This document shows positions 5,600 through 7,462 of a stretch of 7,462 bases of DNA, piece after piece (position 1 is the first letter of the stretch; every line of letters begins with the position of its first letter). The notes under the pieces were generated by a model. The model was not told the DNA's origin, did no database searches, and was given only the letters and a program-made list of their open reading frames with translations. The translations under genes and the position numbers were made by a program. Source of the DNA: Clostridia bacterium (lineage in GTDB: Bacteria; Bacillota_E; RBS10-35; JAJYVN01); NCBI GenBank assembly GCA_027335545.1, contig DAHWHV010000351.1, positions 1 to 7,462 of the forward strand. The letters are read 5' to 3'.

Positions 5600-7120
5600 C
5601 TAGTACCCAAGGTTGGCAAGTCGCCGGGAGACGCGCTCGCGCTCGGCCGCCGTGACGCCCGGCTGGCGGTCTCCGTCGGCCGGCGGCTGCTCCTGAACGG
5701 GTGCAGCCGGTTGGCGGTCGGACGCGGGGGGCGCGTCCGGCCTGGGGCCGCCTGCTGCAGGCGCGCCGCCGGCGGCGTCGCCTCCGGCGTTGCCCCGCTC
5801 GGCGTGCAGCACGTCAGCACCCCCCGTTCCCGCCGGGGCGCCGATCCGCCGCGAACTCACCGGTTGCTCACGCAACGGGTCGGGGAGGCCGGTCTCGCCC
5901 ACGCGGCGCGCCACATGCGCCTCCAGCGCCGCCAGCAGTTCGGCCGCCAGGTCGGGCCGCACGGCCGCCAGGTTGGCGGTTTCGCCAGGGTCCACCTCCA
6001 GGTCGTACAGCTCGGTGTCCGGGCCGCCGTGGAAATCCGGCTCCAGGGCGGAGATCAGCTTGAAACGGCCGGCCCGCCACGCGCGCTTCTTCATCCACGT
6101 GCACTCGGTGCCATAGACGGGCGGCAGCGGGGGCAGGCCATGGCCCCAGGCCGTCGCCAGATCGCGCCCCGGCAGGGCGCCCGGCACCGGGAGGCCGAAG
6201 GCCGCAAGGACCGTGGGCAGGATGTCCAGCAGCGTCACGAGGCTCAGCGCCACCCGGCCGCGCGGCACGCGCCCGGGACCCCACAGGATGAGCGGGACCC
6301 GCAGGTTCGTCTCGTACAGACCATGGTGGTCGAACCAGATGCCGTGTTCGCCCAGTTCCTCGCCGTGGTCCGCCGTCAGCGCGACCAGGGCGTCGTCCAG
6401 CAGGCCGGCACCCCCGAGCAGGGTGAAGAGGCGCTGCACGCCCTGATCCAGCGCCCGCACGCACGCCGCGTACTGCGCGCGGGGGAAGGCGCGATCGGTG
6501 ACCCCGGGCATCCAGCCACGGAAGTAGTCGACGAAGGGCAGGAAGGTCCAGAGGGCGTCGAGCGCGTGGTCCCCTGCGCGCCGCTCCTCCCCGTCATAGA
6601 ACATCCGGTGGAAGGGCGGCGGCGGGCAGTAGGGGGTGTGCGGGTCCCAGAAGTGGACGAAGGTGAAGGTGTCGCGGCCAGCGGCTGCCGCGGCGCGCAC
6701 CGCCGGCAACAACCGCCGCACAGCGGCCAGGGTGGCATCGGCCTTACGCCAGTACCCGTCCGCCGAGGGGGCCAGATTGAAGGACTCGTAGCCGGCGAAC
6801 CCGCGCGGCATCCACCGGCCGATGTTGTCGGCAGCTGCGGTGAAGCAGCCGGCCGCGCCCAAGAGCTCCGGTAGCCACGTCCCGTCGCGGGGGGGCTCGA
6901 CGGCGCCCCCGTGGGCCACGACGCGGTGGGCGAACACGTCGGCGCCGCTGAACAGCGTCGTGTGCGCCGGTTGCGTCGGGATGTGCGGAGACAAGGCCTG
7001 CGCGAAGCGCGTGCCCTCCGCCGCCAGGCGGTCAATCCACGGGGAAGCGGCCAGCGCGCCGCCGTAACAACCCAGGTGGTCCGCCCGTAAGGTGTCACAG
7101 AGGATAAGGACGACGTTCAC
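5600..7120 (-). CDS. Sulfatase-family hydrolase with Thr in place of FGly-Cys
   Basis: Predicted 506-residue sulfatase-fold protein (alkaline phosphatase superfamily). MNVVLILCDTLRADHLGCYG (1-20) gives the metal ligands D9 and probably the D14 region. There is no signal peptide, so it is probably cytoplasmic. HFWDPHTPY (156-164), LTADHGEELGEHG (248-260) with D251 and H252, FDHHGLYETNLRVPLIL (263-279) and LLDILPTVLAAFGLPVPG (297-314) are standard sulfatase blocks. LYDLEVDPGETANLA (371-385) is the C-terminal subdomain motif. The activation site, normally C/S-x-P-x-R, reads T49-Q-P-A-H53, so the formylglycine precursor and its Arg are both absent. A phosphatase, phosphodiesterase or transferase activity is more likely than sulfate hydrolysis. 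Residues about 425-490 are a Pro/Ala/Gly/Gln-rich linker, followed by a terminal RRLANLGY, which resembles the RLxxLGY ending of many sulfatases. The start is GTG (7118-7120), with GAGGGG (7131-7136) upstream at 10-base spacing. Confidence 0.93.
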   Translation of the reverse strand: MNVVLILCDTLRADHLGCYGGALAASPWIDRLAAEGTRFAQALSPHIPTQPAHTTLFSGADVFAHRVVAHGGAVEPPRDGTWLPELLGAAGCFTAAADNIGRWMPRGFAGYESFNLAPSADGYWRKADATLAAVRRLLPAVRAAAAAGRDTFTFVHFWDPHTPYCPPPPFHRMFYDGEERRAGDHALDALWTFLPFVDYFRGWMPGVTDRAFPRAQYAACVRALDQGVQRLFTLLGGAGLLDDALVALTADHGEELGEHGIWFDHHGLYETNLRVPLILWGPGRVPRGRVALSLVTLLDILPTVLAAFGLPVPGALPGRDLATAWGHGLPPLPPVYGTECTWMKKRAWRAGRFKLISALEPDFHGGPDTELYDLEVDPGETANLAAVRPDLAAELLAALEAHVARRVGETGLPDPLREQPVSSRRIGAPAGTGGADVLHAERGNAGGDAAGGAPAAGGPRPDAPPASDRQPAAPVQEQPPADGDRQPGVTAAERERVSRRLANLGY

Positions 7121-7462
7121 ACCGAACCGACCCCTCGAGACCGCCTACCGCGCGCCGGGGCGCGCTCCACGCCGGGCACGGGCAACGAGGGAGGCGGTTC
7201 GGGAGACGGCGTCGCTCCCTCGGTGCCGCCCCCGCCCGTAGCCCAGTCGGTCCCCCAGCTGGGGTCGGGCTCCCCTGCAGCTCGACGGGGCCGCGGAGTG
7301 GACCCCTGGGGTTTGGAGGGGGCGGCGTCCGCAGGGGCCGGCCGCCTGGACGCACCGCGGCCTCCCCCCCGAGGCGCCCGGGCCGCCGCGGCCGGGTCGC
7401 TCGGGACCGCGTGCGGGGGTGCGGGGGGGGACGGCGCCTCGCTGGCGGGGTGGTCGGGGGCC
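7121..7462. other. Upstream flank of the sulfatase-like gene
   Basis: No gene is supported in these 342 bases. On the minus strand they form the leader and promoter region of the sulfatase-like gene. Seen here: the ribosome binding site at 7131-7136; an 8-base inverted pair CCGAACCG (7122-7129) and CGGTTCGG (7195-7202) that would bracket it; a perfect 12-bp palindrome CCCCAGCTGGGG (7253-7264); and long G-runs near the right edge (7415-7460). No -10-like AT-rich element is visible, so the promoter is not located. Confidence 0.55.

Noticed and set aside
3899..6874. A 991-residue open frame on the plus strand, antisense to the phosphodiesterase and sulfatase-like genes
   Set aside because: It runs across two well-supported minus-strand genes and the spacer between them. 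The translation has no domain motifs and the frame is open only because stops are rare at this GC content.
1..7462. CRISPR array, insertion sequence, phage or tRNA-linked island
   Set aside because: No regularly spaced direct repeats, transposase or integrase motifs, or tRNA T-loop/acceptor patterns were found on either strand.

Overview
This is a very GC-rich bacterial window, roughly three quarters G+C by eye. It holds five complete protein-coding genes, all on the minus strand. Reading along that strand (right to left in window coordinates) they are: a sulfatase-family hydrolase lacking the usual sulfatase nucleophile (5600-7120), an alkaline-phosphatase-superfamily phosphodiesterase-like enzyme (3443-4885), a GNAT N-acetyltransferase (2642-3151), a PfkB/fructokinase-like sugar kinase (1368-2351) and a second, dissimilar GNAT N-acetyltransferase (187-732). 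The composition, the non-ATG starts, the cytoplasmic AP-superfamily enzymes and the loose packing suggest an environmental high-GC lineage. Chloroflexota, Armatimonadota or Actinomycetota would all fit, but no marker gene in the window settles it.

Layout: 1-186 is spacer downstream of the first GNAT and holds a 75-bp stretch bounded by a short inverted repeat. 187-732 is GNAT 1. 733-1367 is a 635-bp spacer with a perfect 10-bp hairpin. 1368-2351 is the sugar kinase. 2352-2641 is a spacer. 2642-3151 is GNAT 2. 3152-3442 is a spacer with a compound hairpin and a second copy of a 16-bp word from the left edge. 3443-4885 is the phosphodiesterase-like gene. 4886-5599 is a 714-bp spacer with a structured leader and a doubtful small reading frame. 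5600-7120 is the sulfatase-like gene. 7121-7462 is its upstream flank, ending in G-runs at the window edge. No RNA gene, CRISPR array, insertion sequence or phage gene was recognised.

Coding occupies only about two thirds of the window although all genes point the same way. The gaps (714, 291, 290 and 635 bases) are too long for a tight operon, so each gene probably has its own transcription start, or the genome carries long leaders. No shared pathway is evident. The clearest theme is the two neighbouring cytoplasmic AP-superfamily hydrolases, both with a threonine at the nucleophile position, which suggests phosphoester rather than sulfate-ester chemistry. The kinase and the two acetyltransferases look like ordinary accessory metabolism genes. 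Nothing here amounts to a clear new system. The best leads are the non-canonical 'sulfatase' with its unusual C-terminal tail, the start-codon and leader structure of the phosphodiesterase gene, and the repeat and hairpin elements in the spacers.
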